50,688 nt of DNA. Source: Falciphora oryzae. Its lineage: Eukaryota; Ascomycota; Sordariomycetes; Magnaporthales; Magnaporthaceae. Under the pieces are notes generated by a model. That model did not search any database, was not told the origin of the DNA, and was given only the letters and a program-made list of their open reading frames with translations. Within the stretch, counting starts at the first letter, position 1; every line of letters begins with the position of its first letter. The position numbers and the translations under genes are program-made. Where the stretch lies: contig JNVV01000092.1 of NCBI GenBank assembly GCA_000733355.1, positions 1 through 50,688 of the forward strand, given 5' to 3'. Below, in pieces: positions 31,705 through 43,390 of this stretch.

Positions 31705-34078
31705 ATGTCAGATCGACCACCAGGTCTAGTACCGGCTCCAAATTTGGAGCCGAATATGGCTGGGCTAGTGGCTCGCGCCCCCCGTGTTGCGTTTTTGCTC
31801 TCTGCCATCGCTGGCAGCAAGAATCTGGCTGGAGAGCAGGTTCAAACCGTGCCTTTCCGTCAGGTTATTTCAGAATTGTATGAGTATTCCGCATGCGCAA
31901 ACGATCTCGATATGCAGAAACAGTTTATAGAAGCTGTTACTACGTCTCTCCTTAACCAGGAGACGCCAGCAGGCCAGGAACCCCGTCATCCTAAACCCGA
32001 TCAGATCGAGTGCATCCGGCGTATTATCTACCAACTGGGAGATACGATACTCATTGCCAAAACTGGATACGGCAAAAGCATCGTATTCCAAGCAGTGTCT
32101 GTTATCAGAAACAGGCATATTACTATCCAGATCATCCCCCTGAGCAAACTGGGGGAAGAACAGGCCGAAGTGGTTGCCAGGTTCCCTTTTGCCAACCCCA
32201 TCCTTATTGACCAAACCATACGCAAGGTACTCCTTTACGCGGTCAAATTAATGGAAATAATAAGTACTAATATATAAATAATAGGATGCCGATATCTGGA
32301 ACGCACAGAAAGCCACGCAATACACCCACATCCTCCTGGGTCCGGAACAAGCCACAGATGCGCGGTTTCTCGCTCTCCTCCGCCATGCTGAATTTAACCA
32401 GCACATTGCGTTCATTGCCATCGACGAACTCCATACGGTCCATCAATGGAAAGAATTCCGCACTTCTTACCCCAATCTTCACCTGATCCGGTCTGCCATC
32501 CCCATGTCTATTCCCTTTTTTGGGTGTACTGCCACCTTGACCGCAGAAGCAGAAGCCTTCGTATTATCTCATACCGGCTTCCGGCAGCTCGGCCCAGGCG
32601 TGAACCAGCTCCGGATTATACGTACGTCTGTCGACCGGCCAGATATCACCATCGTCCTCCAAGCGTTAGCAAGGAAGAAACTGCAGAAAGATCACAGTCC
32701 ACTGCTGTTTCTTCTCGCCAACGTCCAACCGGACACACCTCTTCAATCTATTCCCAAAACCATCATCTATATAGACAACAAATCGGAGCTCGTCAACGCT
32801 CGTCACTCACTCCTCCATTACCTGACGTCGAAAGGGGTCGATAAAAATACCGCTGCCCGCACCATTATGACCTACCATTCCCTAACACCATCGACGGACC
32901 AGCGCATCATCTACAACATATTCCGGCGCACCGATTCTACGATTCGATTTATTTTGGCTACTGTGTCGCTGGGTATGGGCATGGATATTCCAGATGTAAT
33001 GCGCGTGGTACAGTTCAGGGCACCGATCTCATTGGATGTGGCGGATCTGGTCCAGCGGTTCGGCAGAGCGTCCCGGTCCGCTGTGGGGCAGGGCACAGCC
33101 TATTTTTTTGCCCCCTACTGGTATTTCGACACCATAGGGACCAGTGTCCCTAAACCAGTCAAACCCAAACGTGGCTCGAAAAAAACTCATACTCCTACGG
33201 TATCTAGCAGTTTGCGGTTTGGAACAGCCGCCTCCGGTGCGTCCACAGAGGCAGACGATTTTCAACTGTCAGGGTCGGACTATTCTCAAGCCCGGTTCTC
33301 CATTATCGACGTGGAGTCCAGTATGGCCGGCAGCCAAATGATACCGGTAACTGGCAGCGAGTTCGACCTGGAATTGGGTATCTTTTCCGGGAAGCAATAC
33401 GAGAAATGGACAAACGACGACATCCGCCGACGCGGAAAATTTCAAGAGGCGCATCCCGAGATGTACGAATTCGCCAATGCCAAATGCTTTAGGCAAGCGA
33501 CACTCGACTTGCTGCAAGAAGTGAATCCTTCGTCAGTCGAGCATACCAAATGCTGCAACGCATGCCACCATGAGCTCGGGCGACTTCCTTTAACGGTGGT
33601 CGAAAAATCGAAGGATCCTACTGTACGCGCACGTACGATGGAATGGTTCATTTACCAAGAGTTGATGAAATATGCGTCCTACCTTGCCACATACGTCATC
33701 AGCCCCGACGAGTGGCGATGGCTCGACCTGCCTGGCGAGTGGATGTTGAAGCCCGAAATTGCGGTACAGCTTTCGCTCGACCTCAAATCAACCGACAGGC
33801 CCATCCAGGACGTTGACGACCTGTGCCGGCGGGTAGAGGCTATCAGCCAAGGTGCATGCAAGCATTGGCTCGTTCCATACGGCCAGCTGTTGGTGCAAGA
33901 ATGCGAGGACATTAAAGCCAGGGGCATAGCAGCATACTATACGTGGAGGGAAAAAGATAAGGCCAACCGTAGGGCCAAAGCGTCCCAGCCTGCTGGTGCT
34001 GGTTCAAGCGGGCGAAGGAAACGGAACATAAGGGCATCTGGAGTTTCTGAGCAGTCAACCCCGCCGAAAAGACGATGA
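31705..34078 (+). CDS. RecQ-like SF2 DNA helicase of a mobile element
   Basis: Exons 31705-32226 and 32285-34078 (58-nt intron with a TACTAAT branch site) encode 771 residues. SF2 motifs are present: motif I AKTGYGKS (about 120), DEAH-type box IDELHTVHQW (about 220), FFGCTATLT, FILATVSLGMGMDIPDV and motif VI LVQRFGRASRS (about 426). The C-terminus is basic and includes SSGRRKRN. A Cys pair CCNACH lies near 590. RecQ enzymes unwind DNA 3' to 5'; copies of this general type occur in fungal mobile elements and near telomeres (TLH genes). Sharing an element with the DUF6589 gene points to a role in transposition or copying of the element. The frame is intact. Confidence 0.9.
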
Positions 34079-34154
34079 CGGGTGCAGTGGGCCGACGGAG
34101 GATACTAGGGGGGTCCTTATTTAGCGTTGCGGAACTCCGGGATGAACCCAGCAT

Positions 34155-37074
34155 TTACGCCTCAGCCCCGCTATCGTCGTCGTCCCCTGAAAAATATTCA
34201 CGCTCGCCCTCCCTATTTTCGATGACCAGATCGGCTATTCCCTCTTCTGCTACTGCCAAACCCTGCTGATAATATACGTCGATGGGCCGGACAATGGTTC
34301 GATTAAACGTATCCAATTTGCCATTGAGCATATGCTTCATTCCTTTTTGGAAAAGCGGCGGGGCATCGAATTCGGCGTTTTGATTCACCTTGTCGTACCT
34401 GCTCCCATTCCCGTTGTTGACAAGCAGGCAAGCATATTGCAGGACGTCTTGCTTGGTCGATGCCACTGTGTGTCGAGCATTATTGTATTGGCCAAACTCT
34501 GTTTCCAATACCTTCCGAATAACTGCTCCTATCGGTCCGAGAGCGGCACAGTCTCTAAAGGTGGCCCACATATCATGGGTAGAGTTTTTATTGGCTTGGA
34601 TGTCGAGCGAAAATGCTTTGTTGAGGTGTTCGATGGCAAGGTCGATAGGTTTAAACCCGCTGCCGGCTGTAGTACAGCGGACGAGACCTGACCGAAGGAT
34701 ACCCGTGCGAAGCGGCTCGTCTGTGACTTCTGGATGCAAAAGCCAAGCCAGATACAGCATTTCTGGCCCATAGTTTTTAGCTTTGCATCCGTAGAAAAAA
34801 AATACAAGGAGAGGGATATGCTGTTGAAGGACGCCGAAATCTCCCCGGCGTATAGCTTCGTTAATAGTCCAGAGGAGTTGTATGACTTGGAGGTACCGAC
34901 ATTGTGACCGGAAAGGGATGTTGATAAGTCCAGGTGTATCTGGGTACAGACCAGCGGTAGCACGTTGAGAAAATGCGTCGATGTGTACTTTAGCCAGTGT
35001 TTGGTCCATATAATTTGGGGGCGCCGCAGCAAATGCATCCTCTACCGCAAAAGGGGTGAGGCCTTGACCTTTGGGAAGTTTGTCGTCCTGTTGCAGCACG
35101 TATATAACCATGGCGAGGACGCGTGCGCGGTAGGCGTCCTGGAGCAGTCGAATCGCATAGTAAAACTCTGGCTTGGCAACCGAAAGTTTCTGGGTGCGAC
35201 CCAGGCCCAATACGTCGGCCTTAACCAGAGGAGAAAATTCCTTCCAAACATGATGAATAAAATTGTGCTGGACGTGAAAAAATGCCGGGATAGGAAGCAT
35301 CCATTGCTTGCGGTCGAAAGGTGTCGTGCATTCGAGCTGAGCAGATTGAACATGCCTGATAAAGGACGTGGTTTTCTGGTCGCCATGCAGGAGGAAAAGT
35401 ACGTTGTCGTAATCGAAGATGTCCGGCTTGAGGCCGAGCAATCCTTGGAATAGTTTTTCGTGTATCCGAAGGACGCCGCCAAGCTCCCCTTCGTTTTCCA
35501 TAATAGCAGGGGTTTGGATGATGTAGGACTCTGGCGTAGTAACGCGGGCAACTTCGGGGAACTGACGGTCTAGGAAATGAAGAGGGAGCTTCCCTCCAAA
35601 AAGATGATGCATCGTCTCATGGCGGAAAAAAAAATCGGAGCACTGCGCCATAGTTTGAAGTGATGCGGACATATACGGCCCCAAGAGCCATTCGTCGTTA
35701 AACGGTACGGTCGCATGCCATTGAGACTGGGTGTAGCGGACGATGTCAGGGTTCCCGATGGCGAGGCAAGTGGTGATGTTCCGCATAACGTCTTTGCGGC
35801 CATGACCGAGGTCTTGGACCCGGTCTATGAAGTTAAAATTGTCGTAAACGAAGGTGAGACTGGGATCGAGTGCGATGCGTTTGAGGTTTTTCTAAATAAA
35901 ATATCTATAGTTAACTAACTATATAATTATACATTATTTAGCTGGTAGTTATACGTACTGTGGCCCTATCTACCAGCCCGCCCATTTGCTTCTTCGTAAC
36001 CCTGTAAGACGAACTGATTCCGAATTTCGCGAGCACATTCGTCACCCTTTTGGTAACCCCGCTCTGCACCTGATACACCCCAAATATCCGCCCCAAATAG
36101 TTGCTCTTCTTAGGCGCCCGCGCGTGTGCCATCAAACTCGCGATCAAGAACCGGGGGCCAATGTTTTTGTCTTTTTTGGGCGGGGACGGTCCCCCCTTTG
36201 TTATAGGGTTGGGGGTATGTTGGTTGGGGCCGTAGGAGTCCCAATCGGCGCGGGAGTTGGCCATGACAGCAGTCAGCAACTGGTACAGGTGAGGCGCATG
36301 TTCTTGAAGGCGCGTGTCGCTCTGGACAAGGTCTTTTTTCACCCAGGTGACGTCGCAAATGTCTTTAGCGCTGCAAGGGTCTTCCCCTTCACAATACTGT
36401 TCGGGGTCGAAGGTGTTAAAAGGGTTGAATGCGGTAAGGTTGTCGAGCTCTCGGCGGAGGGTGGTATGGTACGCGTCTGCGGGTTGGCCTTCGCCATCGA
36501 ATCGGACCTCAACGCCGGTTTCAAAGAGAGCGCTTTTGACTTCGGGGTCTTGCAAAGAAGCGCGGAATTGATGGAGGCGAGGTCCATTGCGTTGACCGTC
36601 GCTGCGGCGCTGGCACGCCCATTGTTTGATAAAATGTGCGAAAGTAGAATGATGCTGCCCGCGGATAGTATGGTGACGGGCGCGCCAGCATTCTAGTGTT
36701 TCGTCTACTAGATTATCGGCGAACATGTTGGTTTCGTCGGGCGCCTCGAAGGCATCGTCAAATGGGAGGTGGGGGCGGGGTTCGTGGGAAGATGCGGCGA
36801 CCCTTGGTCGACGGTTCTGCAATCGGCGATGCTGGGCGACGGAAGGGGAATCGGAAGCAGGCGGACGAGGCGTCAAGTTGGGGAAGATGTTCAACGGCGT
36901 ATCGGATTCGGAGTCGGATTCGGAGTCAGAGTCGGATTCGAGCGACGGCGGCGGAAGTGGTGATGTTGGGGGAATCGTAAGATCCGACGTAGGGACCGCG
37001 GCATCAGGGGCATTTTGCGGCGGCTGCCCGGAAGGGAAGGCAGGCAAGTAGGAAAGAGACGATGGGGAAGACAT
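34155..37074 (-). CDS. DUF6589-like protein, candidate transposition protein
   Basis: Exons 37074-35959 and 35891-34155 (67-nt AT-rich intron) give 950 residues. The frame is open to an ATG at 37479, but that lies outside the element's end at 37378, so the ATG at 37074 (MSSPSSLSYL) is chosen. The N-terminal 200 residues are Ser/Pro-rich with an SDSESDSESD repeat. After the intron comes FVYDNFNFIDRV (about 385), then FLLHGDQKTTSFIRH (about 540) and FFHVQHNFIHHVW, and the protein ends in an acidic tail. These blocks match my recollection of the DUF6589 family, common in fungi and of unknown biochemistry. The acidic and His residues in YDNFNF, HGDQKT and HxxHxxW could be catalytic, but that is speculation. 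Its partner gene converges 76 bp away. Confidence 0.75.
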
Positions 37075-37359
37075 TGCAGAGATTGCAGAAATAGTAGGAA
37101 TTTTAATTTTCGTAGGCGCAGATTCGAATAAATCGCCTGGTAGATGCGAATTGCACGCGTGGTATGGTAGGGGGAATGGAAGAATGCAATTTTGGTGGTT
37201 TGGTGGTTTGGTGGGATTTAGAAAATCAATGACGCTTTTCGCACCATCCGACCTCAGACCAGATGGCGGCGAAGTTGTGTGGGGATTATGATTGGTTAAA
37301 TTAATGCTGTGGCTGGGAGTGGAGAAAAAGTGACTTGTGTGACCTTCGCCCCTTATCTG

Positions 37360-37378
37360 GTCTGAGCCACTGAGACTA
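37360..37378 (-). repeat. Right terminal inverted repeat of the RecQ/DUF6589 element
   Basis: 19 bp, inverted partner of 31295-31313; followed by the duplication ACCCCGTCA (37379-37387). Confidence 0.88.
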
Positions 37379-37387
37379 ACCCCGTCA

Positions 37388-39254
37388 TCGGTTCCTGTGC
37401 CTGTTTCGATAGGCTGGTAATTAAACGCACACTCCCATGCCGTCACCGGCGTCTCCAGTGTTCGGCGTGCGAGCGGCATGTTAATATATGGAATTACCGC
37501 TGTCTCGATCTCCTACAGCCGGGCATCAAGAGAAAAGGCATGGAATCGGCTGGTCGGTGTGGCCGCAGCGCCTGGGCGTCTGGGGCCGACCTCGCATTCG
37601 TCGTCCTTATCGTGGCCATTCTGATCCGGCAGTTCGGAGAGAGCTGCCCGGAACCCGTGTGCAGCAGGACTGTCAAGCGCGGATCTGGCGGCTTTTGAAA
37701 CGGCTCTAGGACGATTCTAGTCGTTATTAGTCGCGTGGTGTGGGAAAATCCGAGGCTGAGGGTTTGGGAATACGTACCTCGCCGTTACCGCCTGCTTAAC
37801 CTCGTCGGGCTGCATCTTCGTGGTGTAGAGCCTACATACCGCGGGTCCCATGTAGCGAAAAGCAAAGGCCATACGGTTGAGAAACGCTTGGAGCTCGCGG
37901 TACGGCGCAAGGGTACGGCCGTGTTACAGTATCAACAGCGTCCTTCATTGAGTCCTGCTGCACATCGGCTAACGTATTTGGCGTAGACGTTTCGTACGCG
38001 ACGCGGATTAGTCTAGAGCCCGACATATTATTCGCAGAGTAAATAAAGAGGGTCCTCATGACGGCGTGCATCGCGTACGCGTCCGTGATCAAAGGGAGGC
38101 GCCGTGGAAGCTGCAGGTTATTTCGTCGCAGGCCGCTGCTCTCACGTCGGCAGGTATCGCGTCCGACCCCGCCAGCGGTGGCTGCGGCGGAAGCGGGCAG
38201 CGTGTGTTGGCATGGACAACGTACACGCACAGGCGCAAATCGCGCGCTCCCGATCTCAACCAGCTCCGACTTTGGGCGACAGCGACTGCAAGTTGATTGG
38301 TTTAGGAGTTTTTGGAGAATAGGCGCGGCAAAAAACGGGGCGATAGGACAAGGGTTCTGGCCAGTTCCCGCTACAGGCACCTGCCTGGGCTCGTGGCAAG
38401 CTCAGAGCGGGTTTCCGCAGGCGTTAGATGGTCCTGCACCCTAGTCCTGCAGCCGGGCGTGACCCAGGTCGTTGTCCAGTCCTTGCGCTCAAACTTGGCG
38501 TGGCCGTGACACATCCAAAAGTACTGGAGCCCGGTGATGCTTTGGGATACTGGAGCGTCCATGCTGTTGCCGCTTCCCTGTTTTCTTCGGGGGCCTGGTG
38601 TCAACAGCGAGGAACCTTAACCATAGTGACTTTTTCAGGGTATACGTGGTGTGACCCAGGGGACTGCCAGTTGACCGCAGCGCTGAAGCGGTGTCCGCAG
38701 GCGCGCTGCCCACCATCACCCCGCGTGGAGCTCCCAGCTCCTGCATACCTAGCATGGTTTCACGCGACAGCTTCTACGTTCGGAATTCCGAATGCATACG
38801 ACACGATGAAGAAGTTATCGTGGAACGATGCTGCGAGCGGACTGATGTATAATTGTTGAATCGAATCCCTATTATGGTATAGGTCCCTGCTCCCAACCGT
38901 CATGCCGACGCCAGAGGCGGATTGTTGCTAACGCTTTTCTGGGCATATCTTGTCTCCGCTCATCACATTCAACACAACATATTTCCATAAAACACTAGAA
39001 CCCTCTCGAAGCTCATATTTGGGTATAAAATAGCCATACGCCCTAGGACCAGTGGAAGGCAAAGGTAGGAAAAATACAAATACGTTCAAGTTGCATCTCC
39101 ATCTATTCAGCAGCCCTTGGAGTTCCCCTGAGAGCTTGGCTGAGCCTAAAAACTAGTTTCTTGAGTGGTGTCCTCGGCTTCCTCGGCCGCAAGGGCTCAA
39201 CGGATTGCGACAATGCTTCTAATACGAGTTAGTGCTACAGTACTGGCCAGGAGG
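37388..39254. other. Intergenic region right of the RecQ/DUF6589 element
   Basis: No supported gene. ORFs such as 37832-38380 (minus) and 38428-38859 (plus, 143 aa) overlap antisense ORFs and show no known motif. The last 300 bases are AT-richer and should hold the 3' end of the patatin receptor gene. Confidence 0.4.
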
Positions 39255-42200
39255 TTACCAAAAAATAGGCATACCTTGAGGCTGCTTTAAAAGCTGCATG
39301 TTTCGCAGAACTATTTGGAATTTCGGGTGAGACGGACCCAGAGCGCTCTGGAAGCCTTGCAGCGCGCGCTCGTATAGCGTTTCGGCCTCGGCGAGCCGGC
39401 CTTGATCGGAATAGAGGATGGCGAGGTTGTTGACAGTATTAAGCGTCGATATGTGGTCCGGCCCGAGCGCTTTCTCACAGCCTTGCAAAGCGCGCTCGTA
39501 TAACCTTTCGGCCTCGGCGAGCCGGCCTTGGGTTTTATAAAGGATGGCGAGGTTGTTGACGGTGTCGAGCGTCGATGTGTGGTCCGGCCCGAGCGCTTTC
39601 TCATAGCCTTGCAAAGCGCGCTCGTATAGCCTTTCGGCCTCGGCGAGCCGGCCTTGATCGGAATAGAGGCTGGCGAGGTTGTTAATGGTGTCGAGCGTCG
39701 ATGTGTGGTCCGGCCCGAGCGCTTTTTTACGGCCTTGCAGCGCGCGCTCGTATAGCCTTTCGGCCTCGGCGAGGCGGCCTTGATCGGAATAAAGATTGGC
39801 GAGGTTGTTGACGGTGGTAAGCGTCGATGTGTGGTCCGGCCCGAGCGCTTTTTTACAGCCTTGCAGCGCGCGCTCATATAGCCTTTCGGCCTCGGCGAGC
39901 CGGCCTTGGGTTTTATAGAGGATGGCGAGGTTGTTGACGGTGTCGAGCGTCGATGTGTGGTCCGGCCCGAGCGCTTTCTCATAGCCTTGCAAAGCGCGCT
40001 CGTATAGCCTTTCGGCCTCGGCGAGCCGGCCTTGATCGGAATAGAGGAGGGCGAGGTTGTTAACGGTGTTGAGCGTCGATGTGTGGTCCGGCCCGAGCGC
40101 TTTTTCTTTGCCTTGCAGCGCGCGCTCGTATAGTTTTTCGGCCTCGGCGAGCCGGCCTTGATCGGAGAAAAGGTCGCCCAAGTTGTGCATTGCATCCATC
40201 ACCCGATTTTCTTCAAAACTCTGTTCAGCCTCACCATCTTTACCAATGTCTCCCATCCACCATAAGCATCGCCCCGCATGCGGGAGAAGTCGCCGCTGCA
40301 GCACCCAGTAGTCCTTCGTGGTGCTACTAGGCACAGTTGATCCAACCATCATCATCGCCAGCCGCAAAAAGTCTCTTTTCCCGGCGCCGTCCTGCATGTG
40401 CGCCGTCCACCGATGCACCACGGGATGCACCATATAACTTCCGTGTACGGACTCCTGGGCCTCGATCATCGAGTAGCGGAGCAGCAGTCGAATTGCATCC
40501 ATGAACTTGATCTCGCTGCATGCAATTTCACAAAGCCAGGCCGGCCTCCATTCTCCATCTACTGCCTCTTGCAGAAGGCTGTGCCACAGATCGCGGTTGT
40601 CAAGGAAGGCCCAGAGACGGACCAGGTTTGCTGCACATTTGCTTCTCGCTTCGACCGCCTTGAACGATATCGTCCATGTCGTTCCCACGCTTCGTTGTTC
40701 GTAGTCCGCTAGCGGCATGCCGGTCTTTTCAGACTCGATTAGGTCGTCCCACTGGTCTCTGTAAAGCCGAGCATACGACGCCATGTCGAGCTCTGTTTCG
40801 CGGATATACGCGGCGGCCTGTGCGAGCGCCAGCGGCAGGCCGTCTAGCAGGCCAAGTAGCGCTGTACCTGCCTCGTCCATGACTGCAGCCAGATTAGCTT
40901 TGAACCCAATCTGCATAGACAATGCATACCTAGCTTTGCTCGACACCATTGCTGAAAAATTGCCTTGCTCAGCTTTTCATCGACCTTTTTCAGCTTTTTC
41001 GCATCGCCGAGCTGCGCCAGCCGTAATAGGCGTGTGGTGATTAGCACCGACCCGTGGTCCGCAGACAGGTATTTTCGAACATCGTATGCGCCGGTCGCAC
41101 CACCCTGTTCGTGGTCCTGGTCGACGTTATCAAAAACGAGCAGCCAGTCGACGTTGTCCGGCTGCGCCAGCCACTCCATAACGTCCGCTATCACGACGTT
41201 GAGATCGTCCTCACTGCTGGGGACCATGTTCCTGCTCCTGTCAGGGATCTGGCCTTGAGGAATTCTCTTTGCGCAGCTGGCAAGACTTTGTCGCACCCGG
41301 TCCTCCGACCTGCCGTCCAGCCAAAAAACGGAACTGAAGGTAGCTTGGTGGCGCCGCGCAAAGTCTGCAGCCAGTTGCGTCTTCCCGATGCCCCCGAGCC
41401 CATGGAGGACAAACACCCGTTGCCGCGTCTGTGGCAAGTGGGGCTGTGGAAGGAGGTGTCGTTCGAGCACGGCCGCGTCGGATGGTCTGTCAACGAAGTT
41501 GTTTGACATAGGCATACCTTGGAGGCTAAAGGGAGTTCGGTAGGGGCCGAAGTCTGACTCATAGCGTTAGTAAATACGAAGGAACATTCCTAAGGGGGAA
41601 AACGTCGGTTTCGATTCAGGGATAGCTGCACTAACACTCGTGTAACGCTAGATTATTTGCGCACGCCTTCATCTGCTTGAACACGGCCTGGGATTCGACA
41701 TAACGCCGCGTCGCCGCTGCAATCTCTGCTTTTTTCTTGGACTCCTCGAGCCCGATCTCTTCAAGCCCGCGGTCGACGTTAAAACGGTAGTAGCGCCCTT
41801 CGTCGTCCAAGGCAGACTTGTCGCGGTGGAACTGCTGCGCCGTCTTCTCTGTCTCTGTCGCCAGCTCCTTGAGTGTGCTCCAAATCCCAAGGGCATCGTC
41901 GCGCACCGGCTTCAGGTTCGGTACGCCCGTCCCGATCGACACAAAGCATCGAAGTTTGCGTTGCAGCTGGTCCCCCCAAACGTCCTGGGCTTGGTTCCAC
42001 ACCGCATACACGGGGTTATTCGCGCCCAGCGCGCCGTCGACGAATTCCTCCCCGAAGGGGCCAATGGCGATGGGGTCGAAGAATGTTGTGGCGGCAGACG
42101 TGGCGCGGCAGGCTTGCCAAATTGTGGTCGATTCAAGAAGGTCGGAATTGTCGCTACGCGGGGAGCGGTAGCTGGCTAGGCAGACGGTATCGCCGGTTTG

Positions 42201-42674
42201 CTTGCTCGTTGCGCAGACGAAGCTAATAGCCCAAAACATGGATTAGCATGCTTCGAGCCAAAAGGCGGCTTGGACTTACACTTTGCAAGACGCGTCGACG
42301 TCCTTGAGGAGCGCATCCTCGCCGAGGCCGCGATTTCCAAGGATTTTCTTGATGGCGGCCTCTAGCTCGGCGGCATCGAACCGGCCCTTGAGCTGGCCCT
42401 TGATGTTGACCCGATGGCTTTTCTTTTCGAACACCTTGTCCGACAGGGATGTGTAAGCCGCGATGCATTCATCGACGGTCATCCGCAGGCGGCCGAGCAT
42501 AATCGCGATAAGGCCGCCGGTGCTGGTCCCGCCGATCAAGTCGAAATAATCGCAAGGCTTGGGCGGGGATGCGGGGTCAACGGCGGCCATCAGCCTGCGC
42601 AGGATCATCAGCGAGGCCAGGCCGCGCACGCCGCCGCCGTCGAGGGCGAGCAGCCGGATGTGGTCGCCGGGCAT
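39255..42674 (-). CDS. Patatin-NB-ARC-TPR receptor (fungal NLR)
   Basis: Exons 42674-42280, 42222-41636, 41553-40930 and 40882-39255 splice into an intact 1077-residue protein; introns are 57, 82 and 47 nt. Order: patatin-like phospholipase (1-320) with oxyanion GGGVR (13-17), nucleophile motif GTSTG (Ser51) and catalytic VDGALG (Asp194); linker FSLQG (336-340); NB-ARC ATPase with Walker A GLGGIGKT (379-386), Walker B LLVFDNVD, SVLITTR and LDGLPLALAQAAAYI; and seven TPRs (about 770-1060). All catalytic residues are present, so it looks functional. By family, ligand binding to the TPRs would oligomerise the NB-ARC and switch on lipid hydrolysis, giving incompatibility or immune cell death. The repeats are nearly identical at DNA level, typical of rapidly evolving fungal NLR sensors. 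Confidence 0.94.
39330..40200 (-). repeat. Seven near-identical 126-bp TPR repeats
   Basis: Each 42-residue unit has the form LxTVNNLAxLYSDQGRLAEA, then ERLYERALQG and KALGPDHTST. Differences cluster at a few positions (after NNLA, at SDQ/KTQ and after ALQG). Units 2-3 resemble units 5-6, suggesting a three-unit block was duplicated. Confidence 0.93.
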
Positions 42675-43390
42675 TGCGGGCTATCTTTGGGGATGGTGGA
42701 TGGCTTGCAGTGGGAGTTGGAGGTGAACAGCGGCAGGCGCGGGATAAAGGAGGCGAGGGGCTGAAGGCCGCTGTTGGCGGCCGCGGGCCAGGCTGAGCCG
42801 CCACGACGGTCGGCATGTCGTTGGCGCCCTCATTCTTGTCCGGGAGCCGCGCTCACTGGGCGAATCAGGAGCTAGTGCTTCAGCCTCCACGAACTGGGCC
42901 CGTGGCGACGTCAAGAGCTGCAAATCGGTGTGCAACGGTGTTGGATCACGTCGCTTTGTAGAGGGCTTCAATTGACCGCTCCAACTAGCGTCGGCTGAAG
43001 GCCTCAAGCCGTATCTAGGAAGCGGGCTTGAGCGTAATTGACGGAAAGGTACCTCGCGCTGGCGTTCCTGATGCGTCCGCTAGGCTGGTGAGCCCCACCG
43101 GCCGCTCACATGCTGTGGAACCGCCTTAGCTTGCACCCACAACCTCTCAAGTCTCAGCCAGTTGATGGCGGAGGGATACGGCGGCGTGCACACCGGCGCT
43201 GCAGAGGGCTACGGCGGCCCCGGTGGCCAAAAGTCTTTTGTGATGCAGCCATATCGAGGTCAACATGCCTGCTAGCTCCAGGAGATTACACCCTCGTCCT
43301 GCCTGAACCGCCTACCGAGCCACCTCCGCTCTGGCCAAGGCACAACAGGGCTGCCCTCGTCGACGCGATCCTTGTTACGTATCCCTAGCA
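42675..43390. other. Intergenic region upstream of the patatin receptor
   Basis: GC-rich, with overlapping ORFs on both strands and no recognised motif. It should contain the promoter of the receptor gene and may contain more decayed COG4 sequence before 43391. Confidence 0.4.

Larger units (their letters stand above)
31295..37378. mobile_element. Two-gene TIR element: RecQ-like helicase plus DUF6589 protein
   Basis: A 6084-bp unit. It starts TAGTCTCAGAGGCCCAGAC and its other end, read inwards on the minus strand, is TAGTCTCAGTGGCTCAGAC (17 of 19 matching). Both flanks carry the same nine bases, ACCCCGTCA (31286-31294 and 37379-37387), a target-site duplication. Just inside each end is a fold-back: 31307-31330 pairs with 31434-31455, and 37255-37274 with 37344-37364. 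It encodes two convergent, intron-containing, intact genes only 76 bp apart. I do not recognise the superfamily: a 9-bp duplication is usual for Mutator-like elements, but no MULE transposase is present. The intact genes, near-matching ends and perfect duplication suggest recent insertion. Confidence 0.88.

Noticed and set aside
31295..37378. RecQ/DUF6589 unit as a Helitron
   Set aside because: Helitrons have no inverted termini or target duplication and encode a Rep/Pif1-type protein; this unit has both end features and a RecQ-type helicase instead.
31295..37378. RecQ/DUF6589 unit as a Mutator-like element
   Set aside because: The 9-bp duplication fits, but neither gene resembles a MULE transposase and the TIR is short; left unclassified.
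39311..40195. Second-frame ORF of 294 codons over the TPR array
   Set aside because: Lys/Ser/Thr-rich repeat produced by reading the 126-bp TPR repeats in another frame.
39330..40200. CRISPR-like regular repeats
   Set aside because: The periodicity is 126 bp and in frame, encoding TPR units; there are no spacers and the genome is fungal.
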